Position numbers and translations under genes: made by a program
Assembly: GCA_029959195.1 (NCBI GenBank)
Contig: CP114120.1
Span: 930,001 to 994,000, forward strand
Direction: 5' to 3'
DNA: 64,000 nucleotides
Source: Dictyophora rubrovolvata
Lineage: Eukaryota; Basidiomycota; Agaricomycetes; Phallales; Phallaceae
In this document: in pieces, positions 1-12,687 of the stretch
Layout of the letters: each line of letters opens with the position of its first letter
Numbering within the stretch: position 1 is the stretch's first letter
The notes under the pieces: model-generated
Databases searched by the model: none
What the model was told of the DNA's origin: nothing
What the model saw: the letters and a program-made list of their open reading frames with translations, nothing else

Positions 1-2
1 CT

Positions 3-862
3 GCCTGTGCTAAAGGGAGCTCAGGGCTATCAGAGGCTCAGTGGACATGGCGTTTTCACGGTGTCTTCGCATCAATTGTTTTGATGTACGTTGTAATGCA
101 ACTGCAATATCTGTGTCTCTGCCTTTTTCTTGTCATCTGTCGATTTTTTGCTCCCGAGGACTGCCCACCTCCGTTTGGGTCCGTGTTTGATTCTTATAAT
201 ATTCGTCGTGTTTGGGGGTCAGTTGAGCGCTCCCAATTGAATTTCTTTGTTTTTGTGCCACTACTTATCTGATACGCAAAAAAAAGGCGGGCATGGCATC
301 AATTTCTCCGACGGGTAAGCCATCGGGTTTCTCATTGGTTTGTTCTCAATGTCATAGACTCATTGGACACTATCAGCCATATCTCTCGATGGGGATTATG
401 TTAGGACAGGGCATCCTGCGTTTGAAACTGGGGAGCGCCTCTTTTGGGATATTTCTTGTTACGTTCTCATTCTTTGCAACGGGTTTCATGCATTTTTTCG
501 GCGAGTATGCCGTGTTGGGACGTCCAGGAGGTGGTGCGATCAAATTCTTCGGCATGCAAGCTGTCGCTGTTGTCGCGGAAGTGACTTTTGAAGAATTAGT
601 CAGGATTTGGTTCAACTGGGAACCGAGTCTAGAGATCTCTTGGAACGTCTCGGCGTATTCAGACTCGAAAACGACTGGCGCGCGTGTTGAAGTTAAATAT
701 CGCCATCGTCCCCCTCGTCGCGGAAGTAAAGTACCGTTTTCCTTTCGGTTATTAGGGTATTTATATGTTATCGCCTGGCTTTCTTATTCTATGCCTACCT
801 ATCTCGACCCACTACTATCTGCGGGAGTAATAGACGAAAGCCGCAAGACGCTGAACCTGTAG
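3..862 (+). CDS. Wax-synthase-like membrane acyltransferase, 3' part (5' end outside window)
   Basis: This is the C-terminal part of a membrane-bound O-acyltransferase of the fungal wax synthase-like family. Known members move acyl groups to alcohols or to secondary-metabolite hydroxyls in internal membranes. Exons read 3-217, 287-314 and 377-862. Splicing joins PPPFGS, about 12 residues on, to VWGRAWHQFLRR, the PPLFG...FWgrxWHQ signature of the family; the 28-nt middle exon supplies the key WHQ. The last exon has several hydrophobic segments, an ATGFMHFFG stretch with the conserved His, and the end YLDPLLSAG typical of these proteins. The N-terminal half lies before the window, and the reading frame in the first 60 bases is uncertain. 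No break is seen in the visible part. The exact substrate cannot be told from sequence. Confidence 0.8.
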
Positions 863-2279
863 TGTGAATTAATTCCGGATAAAAGGATAATTCTCTCGCA
901 TTCAAAAAGTTCACATTAGTATGTGGCGTCGATATTCATCCGTTTGTGCTGAAAATTATAATGATATATAGTTAGGAGCATTATCGCATTCTCTCAGATC
1001 ATGTCCCCCTTTCTCTCAACACTTTAATCTTCGAAGTCGGTCTCACAGCTGCGCGGATATTACAAAGATCTGACTTCTTCCGATTTTCCATTCGAGGATA
1101 TTGAGATACGCAGGTCGTTTTGTGTATGTATAGGAAGGAAAGGCACCACTGTTTCCATTGATGTTTTGAAATAATTAGAAAGGGCGAGGATGAGGAAGGA
1201 TGTAGTAAGACGCAGTACGGGAAGGGAGGACGGTTTGACTTTAGGAAGACATCTGACTTTCTTTTTGGCTCATTATAGCGTCAATCGAATCATCATTGTT
1301 GTAATGGTAAATTAGTATCCGATGCATCGGTATGAAGCAGCGCTTCAACGCAACTCGTCAAGAACTGACACGTAGGACTGGATTGAATATGCTACCGGTG
1401 TTGATAGGCTTTGAGGGTCCGAACGCCGGTAATGAAGACCTCTTCTCTATATAATTTAGCTCACGGATTTCCTTATGTTCCACGAAAGATACTTTGCGGA
1501 ATGTTTAGTTCCTTACACTGCAGACTCTATATTAGATATGCATGTACGGATCGGAAGCTTCAAAGTATATACTTCATTTGAATATCCCGACAGTGATGAT
1601 ATTGAATATCAAATAACGACAATGTTTGCAATCTTTAGGAAAGACTTCATGTACATATGTATGTGCTTGCGACTCTGAATTTTTTGCGCAGGGGTGTGGC
1701 TGGTTGGTTATGTCTGGTTACGAACACGTTTACTAAAGTGGCTCCGGTTGCGAAGGCCATCTTTTATTGCCTCGAAATGATATGGTAATTATTGAAACAT
1801 GACAGTGACAGAACAAACCAACGTGTCTTTCGCATGTCCAACCTGACAAGCGCCTAACTTGGAAAAAAAAAAAAAAACACTCGAATTTTTTCCATAAAAA
1901 ATTTCAAGCCCCAAATGGCCGTAACTACGTACATAGACCCAACTAGCAGAAGTCTGGCCACAGGAAAACTATCAACAGTGACTAGTGACAATGCACGATT
2001 TTTCTATTCGTGCCTTCTTGGGCGTCTATCTGTTTGTCCTCGGCGTTCCTAGCGGGCGTTCAGGTAATAAAATCGGGGTGCCTTTTTTACTTGATTAGCG
2101 CCCGAACCGAACAAACCGCTTCTCTCTCTCCCTCCTTCCTTCCATCCATCTTCTCGACTGAACCAGTCGTAGTCATATCTCTTCACTCCTTAACTTAGCC
2201 CCCTTTTGAACGTTCTCTCATTTGCGCCCACCCAACCACTCTCACTAGATCTTGAACAATCCCCTAACTAACTTCAAAT
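863..2279. other. Intergenic spacer
   Basis: No convincing gene is seen. The spacer holds an A-run near 1864-1877 and, at about 2120-2145, a pyrimidine-rich CT tract just before the LysM gene, the kind of tract that often lies at fungal transcription starts. Short open frames here (for example 1475-1678) show no domain and no splice context. Confidence 0.6.
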
Positions 2280-3196
2280 ATGATCTCCAAAGCTGCTACT
2301 CTCGTTCTTGCCTTGGCTGCTACTCTGCCATTTGTCTCAGGTACAGTTTCTGATTTTCAAATCAAGTAGCAACTCTTGGACTTGGTTTGATTTGATTTTT
2401 TTTTCTATTGGGCTTCTTAAGCACAATGCTCTCGTTCCTATACCGTTAAGACTGGAGATACCTGCGATGGCATTTCTGCAAACCAAAGCGTCTCGAGGTA
2501 TGTTTTATTTAGTTCACCTTTGGTCCAATTTGATTACTAAAGACCTCTACTCTTGCTAGCTACCAACTTGCTGCCAACAACCCATCAATCAACAGTGGGT
2601 GCACGAATCTTCAAGCTGGACAGGTGCGTATCTTCGGCTCTCCTTATGGTCAATGAGGATTGAGCTTGGATATTAGACCATCTGCCTTGGAACTGAAGGG
2701 GAAGATTGTACCGACACACTTGTTATCGAAACAGGTGATACTTGCGACGAGTTGGCCGACTGCGCGGGTATCAATCGTACCATTTTCTCCCACAACAACC
2801 CTAATATAAACGACGATTGCACCAACTTATATGTCGGTCAGGTACGTATATGTAATATTGTAAAACTGAAGCTCGTCCGAAATATGACTGCTTGTATTGC
2901 AGGTTGTCTGCGTTGCTGGCCAGGTTTTGGTCCCCCCGATGGGTGCTGCCGAGTCTTCTTCTGCCCCATCTGGCTCATCTGCTCTGCCTGCATCTTCTGC
3001 TCCCGCTGCACCCGTTAACGTTGCCCCCTCACCATCCGTTCAATCTACACCTACTTCTGTTTCTGCTTCCCCTGCACCAACCCCATCACCATCAGTTCAC
3101 TCTTCCGCTCCCTCTTCTACTCCAAGCGATGATGGTGATGACGGTGACCTGCCGTTCTGTGACGAGCTGGAAGATGAGGACGAAGAAGATAACTAA
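2280..3196 (+). CDS. Secreted protein with two LysM domains
   Basis: This is a predicted secreted chitin-binding LysM protein of 219 residues. Five exons: 2280-2340, 2422-2497, 2560-2623, 2677-2841 and 2903-3196. Exon 1 is nearly all signal peptide (MISKAATLVLALAATLPFVSA, cut before QC). LysM 1 (about residues 24-70) begins YTVKTGDTCDGIS and has the NNPSINSGCTNLQAGQ half. LysM 2 (about 78-123) begins LVIETGDTCDELA and ends NLYVGQVVCV. Both carry paired cysteines. The last exon is a Ser/Pro/Ala/Thr-rich tail of about 80 residues, likely O-glycosylated, ending in a very acidic stretch (DELEDEDEEDN). LysM proteins of fungi bind chitin oligomers and can guard hyphae against chitinases or hide chitin from plant receptors; whether this one does so is inference. 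No catalytic domain is present. Confidence 0.92.
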
Positions 3197-4179
3197 AACT
3201 AAAAAGTTTCAGTTATCCCTCTCCGCACACATGTCTTGCGAGTGTTGGGAAAGGAAAGAATGCTGGTTGGGGTGCAGTCACATATACCAAGAGCCCGGGC
3301 TTGCTCTCTCTTTTTCATAGATTCTTTTTTTTTTTTTTCGGCGTCAGTTTTTTTTATTATTGGTCATGTTGCTGTCCTCTTGTTTTCTTCTTTGCCTTTG
3401 GTCGCGCGCTCAGGTCAGCGTACGTTTGTCCAAGAGTATACGAGTATACTACTTCTCAAGTCGGAAGTAACATATTGATTATGTACAGACCTTTTTCCAA
3501 GATATATCTATGCCTTTGCATCCACGATGTTTAAGACTCGCACGTTCATTGTCCGCACCTTTTGCGCCATGCCCCCTTCAGCGTTAGCCATGATGCATGA
3601 TATGCGTGGCAGGTGGATATTAGTCACTCGCCGGAAATCACGCGCGACAATTTTGCCGCAAATCTGATTGGCTCGGTGACAGCCTGTCCAGCATGACGTA
3701 AGCGATACATGGCAGTCTTGACTGGGGAAGAACAAATCGACATCGCGCATGCCTGACGCCCTTGTCTAACAAACTGTGCGAGAGTTACAAACGTCCAACG
3801 ACAAAACTTTTCAGGCTTTTAAGAGTCTCTTTGTCCCTCTCAGCCCGGTCTTTCAATTCCGGCTGCACCGTCTTGTGTGTTTGCGAGTCAGTTTTATTGT
3901 TCGACCATAAAGGATTAGGTCTGTTCCCTCTATAAGATTGATTCTTGCTAAGTGCGAGGCTTAATTAACTCTTCACACTCACTTTTCTTGGTTTAATCAT
4001 TCCTTCAGAAACTGCGCACGTAACCACTACCTTGTATGTCTTCCTTTCCGAAACTAGTGCCCTTCCGGATCATGATTTATAACCACCCCTAGCGAGACTT
4101 GTCATCTTGACTCGTCACGACGACGTCAACTTCTTTCCTGTCGTCTTTCCCCCCAAGCATTACACGACTCTGACCTGCT
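3197..4179. other. Intergenic spacer with the promoter of the thioesterase gene
   Basis: A T-rich tract at about 3327-3356 probably belongs to the 3' region of the LysM gene. C/T-rich sequence between 3830 and 4170 leads into the next gene. No other gene is supported. Confidence 0.5.
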
Positions 4180-5624
4180 ATGTCGCTGTCTATCTATTTT
4201 AAAAAATCTCCCAAATCCCTCAAATTTGGTCTGAAGTCAAGGTCCATTAACAACCAAGCGGCGGGCGGCTTTTTTTTTTCCTCTCCGGCGTCGAAACTGT
4301 CTTCCAAGCTCCGCAACGCTAACAGCAGACAGTCTATCTTACGGTCATTGGAAATAGTACCATCAACACAAAGTACTCATTTCCGACCTAAATCGCTGAC
4401 AACGAGAAGCTATGCCTCCCGGGCCGGCTCCGACACAGGTAGTCGTCGGGTTAGCTTACTTCACGCACTAGGTGCTTCCTCTTGGTGGGAAAAACAAGTA
4501 TCATTTACTAAATTGCAATTGCCCTTCTAGTCTTCTCGGGTTTCCTAGCATCGTCATCCTATCTCTTAGGTCTCTTTGCACCGCCCGAGGCATTCACTCT
4601 TTTCAATCCTCGACCAATCCCTCCTCCACCACCAGAAGATTCCGAGGAAGCCAAGCGCATTATTTCCAAAGTCGAGAAAGAACTGAATGAGTTGGAAATT
4701 TTGAAAAGATGTAGAGAGGCTCCGGGTAAGTTAATCCGGCGGAAAGAAGCCTGCTGTGTGAATCTTTCCGATTTGGGATGTTTCTAATTCGCGGTAGATG
4801 CGTCCGAATGGTACGAAGCTCGGCCATATGTCTCGCTTCCTCCAGAAAGGCTTCTGAACCACTTTACGGCTGGTGTAATTAGAGGTCCTACGAGGATTGC
4901 TGTACCGCCCATTGTTCGATCCCGTAAGGATGAAACTGAGACATGGGTCTTCATTCATCTTGGGACCGGTATTTGTGTGAGTCATTGCGGTGTCTTTAAT
5001 AAATCGGATGAGATTAATTCTGATGAATTAGGGCCATGAAGGCATCGTTCATGGAGGTCTGCTAGCAACTTTACTTGATGAAGGCTGTGCGAGACCCGTA
5101 GGTATCTCTAGTTGTATCGCCCCTTCTCACTCATAAAATGATGACGTTTCATTGTGAAACTAGGCATTCCTTACATTCCCATCTCGTGTTGCTGTCACGG
5201 CTAATCTCAATCTTAACTTCCGTGCTCCAACAAGAGCTGATCAAGTAATTTATTTTATTTCTCCCTTTGGAGGATTACTTATATGAACCTTTTAAAAGTT
5301 CGTTATCATGAAAACCAAACTTGTAGAGCTTAAAGGACGGAAAGCAGTTGTGGACGGCTGGATTGAAGACCTGGACGGCAAAGTACTCGTGGATGCACGG
5401 TATGCGTTTATACTTGTCTGAAACAAGACATCATGTTGATACCGGGGCTGGACAGTGGGATTTACGTTGAACCGAAGCTAGCTTCTCAATTATATCATGC
5501 AGGTATACCAGCCGTATACCCCTCGCTCCGTCGTAATCTGGAAAGGATGGCTGGCGCACATGAAAACCGCGGGACCGTTAGTGAGGGTGCAGTCTCTGTT
5601 GAGTCCGAAGTCAAAACGAGGTAG
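4180..5624 (+). CDS. Hotdog-fold thioesterase, probably mitochondrial
   Basis: This is a predicted acyl-thioesterase of the hotdog superfamily, 349 residues in seven exons: 4180-4438, 4531-4725, 4798-4976, 5032-5097, 5164-5244, 5299-5399 and 5456-5624. The first 85 residues are rich in Lys, Arg and Ser with few acids, as in a mitochondrial presequence, followed by a short hydrophobic segment (FSGFLASSSYLLGLF). The catalytic domain spans roughly residues 170-310: GHEGIVHGGLLATLLDEGCA is the classic HGG(x)...D/E active-site helix, and NLNFRAPTRAD is the next conserved strand. The C-terminal 40 residues after IYVEPKLA are not conserved in the family and their frame is less certain. Related proteins hydrolyse acyl-CoA; the chain length cannot be read from the sequence. 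It could instead act on acyl-carrier-protein substrates in mitochondria. Confidence 0.85.
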
Positions 5625-8600
5625 TGGAGGTCCGGTCGCTATGGTATTGTGCCTAAGGCATCATGAATCCACTGCGATGTTTTTCGTTTTCGTTCTTTTG
5701 GGCTCGACTGTTGACAGTGAGCATTGTTCTTCATTAGTAGAATTAGATTATAGTATATTGTCCCTCGATTTTTCCCTTGGTTTTGTGCAATAACGTAATA
5801 TTATGTACGGCTGCGCACGTACTATTTATATATATCTACCTATCTAAATTAGATTACCCCTCGTGCGTTGAAGTGGCGACCAACAAACCTCTGGATCTCC
5901 TCCAATGATGTTTATGATATTTTTCTCTGAATATTTATCTGCAACCTAATGACGAACGAATCATCATGCATTGGCATGACATAGTGTTAGCAATTAATCG
6001 ATCTTGAAGGGGAGAGATTAGGGTTTCAACAGAACCGCACCACCACCGCCGTCGCCAGCTGTAATATTCGAGCCTGAGCTGCGAGCTGGGTACCATGAAT
6101 ACTAGCTATCAAGACGAGCTCAGGCAAAAACCCTCTCAATACATAATCATTTGGAAGCTTCGCGAGTAACGACACTAGTCTAGTTCCAAGTCGTACAAAG
6201 CTGAATCCCAATGCTATCCCATTTTTTGCAGGTCTATGTGGTTCAAAAAAAATGGCTTTACTAGTAGGCCGTTCAATGGCGGCGACGAAAATATTCATCA
6301 AACAGTATATCCTTATCTTTTCAGATGTTAATCTATTTTTTACTAGCCTTCGAAATGTAAGTCGAGTAGTTAGAAAGGAGTCTATTCTTTTGCAATATTG
6401 AGGCACTTGTACTACCATATTATCAGCTTGTAGTGAGCTTTCATAGTGAGTTCTATTTGTAGTTTTCTATTACTGACTACAGTCCAGAAATAACAGTATT
6501 CTTTGTTCCATCTTCATCCTGAACCACTTCTTTTCAACACGACACTCTGCAGCTATTAATAATCACTCAGGCTGCTGAGGCTAGTCCGACTCGTTCTTCT
6601 CTATCAGCTCAGATTCCTGTGGTCATTGTGTCTGAATCATTTTCACGTTGGGGCCTTCACGATTACCGGATGCGGGCTCGTAGTTGTTCGTAGTGGATTG
6701 ATGTATGCTAGTGAGCAAAATGTTTGTTGTAATATTCACGTTTTGAAGCTTCACCAGGCCTCGGCGATTTCCACGCTAGTCTCCAAGGTTTAGTGGATTC
6801 CCGCCAATGATGATCATTCGATAAGTATTAAAGATTGATATGTGGTACTGTGTTTAACGTGGCATAATGCGGCAGAACGTTTTACATTTAAGGGAGCCCA
6901 GCCTGGTGGGAGCTCCTTCCCAGAAATATACTTCTAATTCTACGTTATATGCAGGTATGTTAGGATTTCCATTCAGCCCTAACTAATGTCTAGGAACTGC
7001 AGGTTGAGAAACAGCATCTAGACGAGTCAAGTGCTCGAGATGACGATGCGATGGAGGTATGTCGTCTAAAATCAATTCATTTGAGACTATGGCTGTGGTC
7101 AGTTGGGTCTCGCCGGGTGAGTTAGACTGAGCCGTAGTGTAGCATCGAACAAAGGGCAGCAAGCAAAGTTCGCTTGCTACCCTCTGTTCGTTTCCATAGA
7201 TCAGGCTCGGGCCTAACTTCATTCCTCGCTATTCCCTGTAGATATATCATATCGGTCGGAATGATCTATTTTACACTTTTCAAAGGCGAGACCAGCTGCC
7301 ATATTTGTTTAGGCAACATGTGTGTAGCGTCAGTTATCATGGCTGGGTGCCAGCATGATTAAATAGCTGGATTAGTGTAGACTTCAGCATGGACGTTAAT
7401 ATGTAAGATAGATCAGTCGAGCTGGGTCTGAGCTAATAGTATCGGAGTAAATTTGAACCCAATAGGTTGGCTGCAAAACCTTACTGCATTGTTTTGAAGC
7501 GTATGTAGAGGAAGCATAAACTCATGAGTGAGCGAGGTTTCAGGCCCTCTAGTCCCAAAGTTTAACACTAGCACGAAAGACTAGCACCGCATGTTGTTTC
7601 AGCCCACGGGTTGAATAGGGGAGTAGTGTGAACGGCCATATCCCCGAGTCAGCCACAAGGAATCAATTATCAACGATTCGACAGCTCGATGCAAGAAGTC
7701 GAAGTGTATGGTAAAACGGTTAGCGGACTCAGCGGAACCGTTTTTGATAGGTTGGATGCCATAAAAGATAAAGTTAAGGAATCAGTTTTTGTCAAGTTAT
7801 ATTAAAAACAGATTGATGAATTAGACACACCATTCACAGAGCAGAGATTAATAAACTATTTGAGTGATTAAATTGGCTTTAAGCACTTTATGAGTGTTTG
7901 ACACATGGACACTACCATTAAGATATGCCAAGACATAAATCCGACAAACTGGCTTCCCCTTTCTCATCATCTGTTGATGAGCTTTACCAAATTCACGGGA
8001 TCTCACTGTTCAGGAAACAATGGTAGCGACTCATCCAGCTTCATGGGACGGACCAAACGCGTTGTTATCGCCACGGGTATCAATTCTGTTCTCACGTCGG
8101 TCCTACTGTGGGTTCTGCTCCCTGTATCGCCCAATGAAGTGTACTGCATTGCAGCATGCTAACCAACGTCGCTGGGAATCATCGACATCCATCGAAGCCG
8201 ATAAGCATGACGTAATGGACCGAGTGCCGGAGTGCAATGTCTAGACCAATCACCTTGCAGCCAGAAATCGCCGACTCCGTTTGACGCCGAACGGATGTCC
8301 AGACTCCAGTGATAATGTAATCATATCTCTCCGACGACAGTGAAGTTTTTTTTTTTCTAGAAAATTTTCTGCGGTTGTAGGTGCCGTCATTTCCAGTTTA
8401 ACATCCAGGTATTTGCTATTTTTTTTCAAAGAACCCAGGCACTCTTGACTGACTATGAGCTCGATCGGCCTTCATGCTGCTAAAGTTCAAACCCCTTAAA
8501 ATTGCTGTCTCGGTCTAATTTATGATATCAAACTGTTATTCTCAAAACCACGCCTCATAACGAATTGCCAAAGCAGCTATTCGTTTCTTGTATCGGACCA

Positions 8601-8946
8601 TCCTCTCCGAGTTTCATGAAAATCTGGGGGCCATGTTGTCAAACATAAAGATTGCCCGAGTTATTTTTTTAATCATCGATCGATTCCAATTTCTCATCCC
8701 CACTACTTCGATTAAATGTTAAGACGTCCTTTTGGTTTCCAAGGTATTCGATTGGACTAAACGATCGGAACGCTTCGGAGAGGAGTAGGCAGTGGGCAAT
8801 ATTGTTCCTGTATATGAATTTGAGTCAAGCTCCCCATCTAGTACACTCTGGAGTATATAAAAACTACCATTTCGTACGCTACTCTTTAGCACTCAGCTCG
8901 TCCTTGAGGTGATATCTTGTGCTACTCCTTTCTAGATCAACGAAAT
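5625..8946. other. Long gene-free spacer upstream of the peroxidase
   Basis: About 3.3 kb with no gene I can support on either strand. Open frames of up to 130 codons occur (for example 6026-6418 on the minus strand), but none has a recognised motif, plausible splice sites or an ATG in good context. T-runs lie at 8346-8356 and 8422-8427. The last 100 bases hold the peroxidase core promoter. Confidence 0.55.
8854..8862 (+). promoter_or_regulatory. TATA box of the manganese peroxidase gene
   Basis: TATATAAAA lies 85 bp before the peroxidase ATG, a spacing usual for strongly regulated fungal secreted-enzyme genes. It is the only good TATA match in this part of the spacer. Confidence 0.65.
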
Positions 8947-10404
<1,458 letters not shown>

Positions 10405-11360
10405 ATGGCGTTCGCCGTTTTTTATTCTCCCTTTCTTTCTTTCTCAGAATTATTTGAAGTTTAGACAGGACAGCTGAAGTCGATTTGTGATTTTGGTCTG
10501 ATATCCTCGTACATGCTAAACAAAGTTTGACGAGTCCCTATCCATGCCGCATGATCATGAGCAAGAGGTTATAATGTAAAGTTTTCCAAATATCGTGCCC
10601 GAAAACCAAGAGTGTCACGCAAAATTTGTCAAGTGTGCTAAGAAGTTCAAGCTGAGTTAGACGCGTCAATTGTCGTTTCATCGTCGGGTCGAGACTCGAA
10701 ACTATCTGTGCCTAATCTTATAATCTTATGAAAGACAAGCCAATTATTTACACAATAATGAATAGAATGTCCGGCACCGTATCATCAAGACTTATAGTAA
10801 TGCAAACTTTGGAATCAATTACTATCATGTGAGTGATATAATGTAAAACTACTAGGTGAAGACTGTTCTGAAGAGCAGAAGACGGCTAGACAGTGCCCAA
10901 AACGGCGGTAACAAGCCATCAATTCGCCCCATCTCAGCCTTTCCTTTATTACGGTTGCATTTCCATTTGGACCTTGAATGATGGAAAAGACCCAATACGA
11001 CGGGAAACGGATCGGTGTTTCGAGAGACCGAGGTCCACAACTCTCACGCTTTTCTTTGCCGACTTACTATCCAACGGCGTTAGTATGTACAGCCAATCAC
11101 CGAGGGTACCATTATACAATACATATTTACTATCATCCCTGATTGCGCTTTCCGCTACGAGATTGGATGCAAGGAACCAAAGAAGTATAGTTCAATTCAG
11201 AGGCTCAATTGCTTCACGGCAAATCAAACGGCTCTGTTCGAATCAGACATATATCTAATTGGTTAATCACAAGGTGATTTAATTTTCAGGAGATGAGTAA
11301 ATAATATTGTTCGGAGTGCCAGGATTAAGAGACCAAACACCACCTTTTGTCGACCTGACG
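10405..11360. other. Intergenic spacer between convergent peroxidase and Med8 genes
   Basis: The 3' regions of two convergent genes. No further gene, repeat or RNA is supported; open frames at 10852-11258 overlap one another and show no family match. Confidence 0.55.
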
Positions 11361-12197
11361 CTAATTCAACTCGCCCAGTACAGTTCTTGTGACAACTGCT
11401 TCGTTGATCGCATCTGACTGAACAGAAGTAGGGGAAGGGGTACTAGCCTCTGAGTTACGACCAGTTGGCAAATCATTGATATTAGAAAGGTCAGGAGCTG
11501 AAGCGTCGGTTGTGATGCCGCCCTCGTTTGTATTCGCCACGGCCATTTCCACATCGACGATAGTTAAAGGTTCGTCTTTTTGACCCAATTCTTCCCCTTC
11601 CTCTTCTTCGACCGCGCCATTGACTTCAACCCTAGCGTGCCAATCATATTTATCTCTCAAAAGAGTCACAGCCCTGACCGCTCTTTGTACCCGTGCGTCA
11701 TGTTCAAGTTTGATCTCTGCACACTCGTGAACGACCCTCATGCATCCCTCCGGACCCGGATGGAGCGGTACACCTTCTGGTGTAGAGGTTTTGAGTACCG
11801 CTGCAATTTTACGGACAATACTATCCTCTTCGTTTAGCACCTCCAACGTCTGCGTAGTACGAAAAAGCTGCTGTAGACCGTGATCCAATTGGTATTGAGT
11901 AATCAGGACAGTCGGATGTACGACGAGATTTTGTAGCGATCTGGTGTTACCGTGTTGTTGGGAAGCTTGATCTTGCTGAGATTGTTGGTTTTGGGATGGC
12001 ACATAGGAAAGAGCGTTGAAAAGTCCATGGATCTGGCTGAGAAGCAGGTTATATCTTGCAAGTATGTCTGGCCAAGGCGGCATTGCTGGAGTATTATTGT
12101 TATGAATTAAGTATTGCAACGCGCCAATTGATTCAATCAATTGATTCATGCGATATTTCAAAGACTCGAGTAGCCCAACATGCTGCAGCTGGCTCAT
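11361..12197 (-). CDS. MED8: Mediator complex subunit 8
   Basis: Med8 is part of the Mediator head module, which links regulators to RNA polymerase II in the nucleus. This is a single-exon gene of 278 residues. The N-terminal helix (LLESLKYRMNQLIESIGALQ) followed by PPWPDILARYNLLLSQI and VVHPTVL is the Med8 core. A Gln-rich linker lies near residues 68-83. The second half has VLKTSTPEGVPL, a typical LRTKxxPxVE-like turn of the family, then a charged helix and an acidic, Ser/Thr-rich tail. The start is an ATG just after the promoter, with no upstream in-frame extension. An ACGCGT hexamer lies at 12247-12252, about 50 bp upstream of the start codon. It converges on the peroxidase gene. Confidence 0.85.
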   Translation of the reverse strand: MSQLQHVGLLESLKYRMNQLIESIGALQYLIHNNNTPAMPPWPDILARYNLLLSQIHGLFNALSYVPSQNQQSQQDQASQQHGNTRSLQNLVVHPTVLITQYQLDHGLQQLFRTTQTLEVLNEEDSIVRKIAAVLKTSTPEGVPLHPGPEGCMRVVHECAEIKLEHDARVQRAVRAVTLLRDKYDWHARVEVNGAVEEEEGEELGQKDEPLTIVDVEMAVANTNEGGITTDASAPDLSNINDLPTGRNSEASTPSPTSVQSDAINEAVVTRTVLGELN

Positions 12198-12508
12198 TGC
12201 TATTTAGTGTGATAGGATGGTGGCAAGTTCCAAAGTGTCACATGTCACGCGTCACGCGCATGCTGCTCTCTCCACCTAACCTGAACACAAAGTTTCAACG
12301 CCATTGATTACTGATCATCATGAACCCGAGCGCTTTTGTAAGCGTGGATACTTGGATGCTAAGTAAGTCAAATTTGCGCTTGAGATTATTACATGGAAAA
12401 ATCTCCGAGTTCTTTGGATAACTTGAAAAATCTTTTCAATGATCAGTTGCTCATATCCTATGATTTACATACACTAATCTACGGGTTTATGATGAAGACG
12501 GTACGCGC

Positions 12509-12687
12509 CCCTACACGCCCAACTGGGGGGACAGGTTATTTTCGCCTGATCTAGCTTCAATTCAGTTTTCTATTCAGTCGTCGGCGTCAAATATTAAGCG
12601 GAATCAAGCGGATTGTTGTGATTTGCCCATTCCAGGTTTTGCTAGATCAGGTGAAAATAACCTGCACCCTCAGTTGGGCGTGTAGTG
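12509..12687. mobile_element. MITE with 47-bp terminal inverted repeats (DNA transposon derivative)
   Basis: The 179-bp element has arms at 12509-12555 and 12641-12687 that are reverse complements over 47 bp with five mismatches and no gap (42 of 47 match). The right end, read inward, starts CACTACACGCCC; the left end has CCCTACACGCCC. CACTA-type ends suggest a CACTA/EnSpm relative, but the flanking 3 bp (CGC and CTC) match at only two of three places, so no clear target duplication is left. The 85-bp centre codes for nothing. Such elements move with enzymes from a full-length relative elsewhere. The five arm differences suggest it is not very recent. Confidence 0.75.

Noticed and set aside
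6026-6418. 130-codon minus-strand open frame in the spacer
   Set aside because: It has no domain, an unlikely composition and no intron context; chance open frames of this size are expected in a 3-kb spacer.
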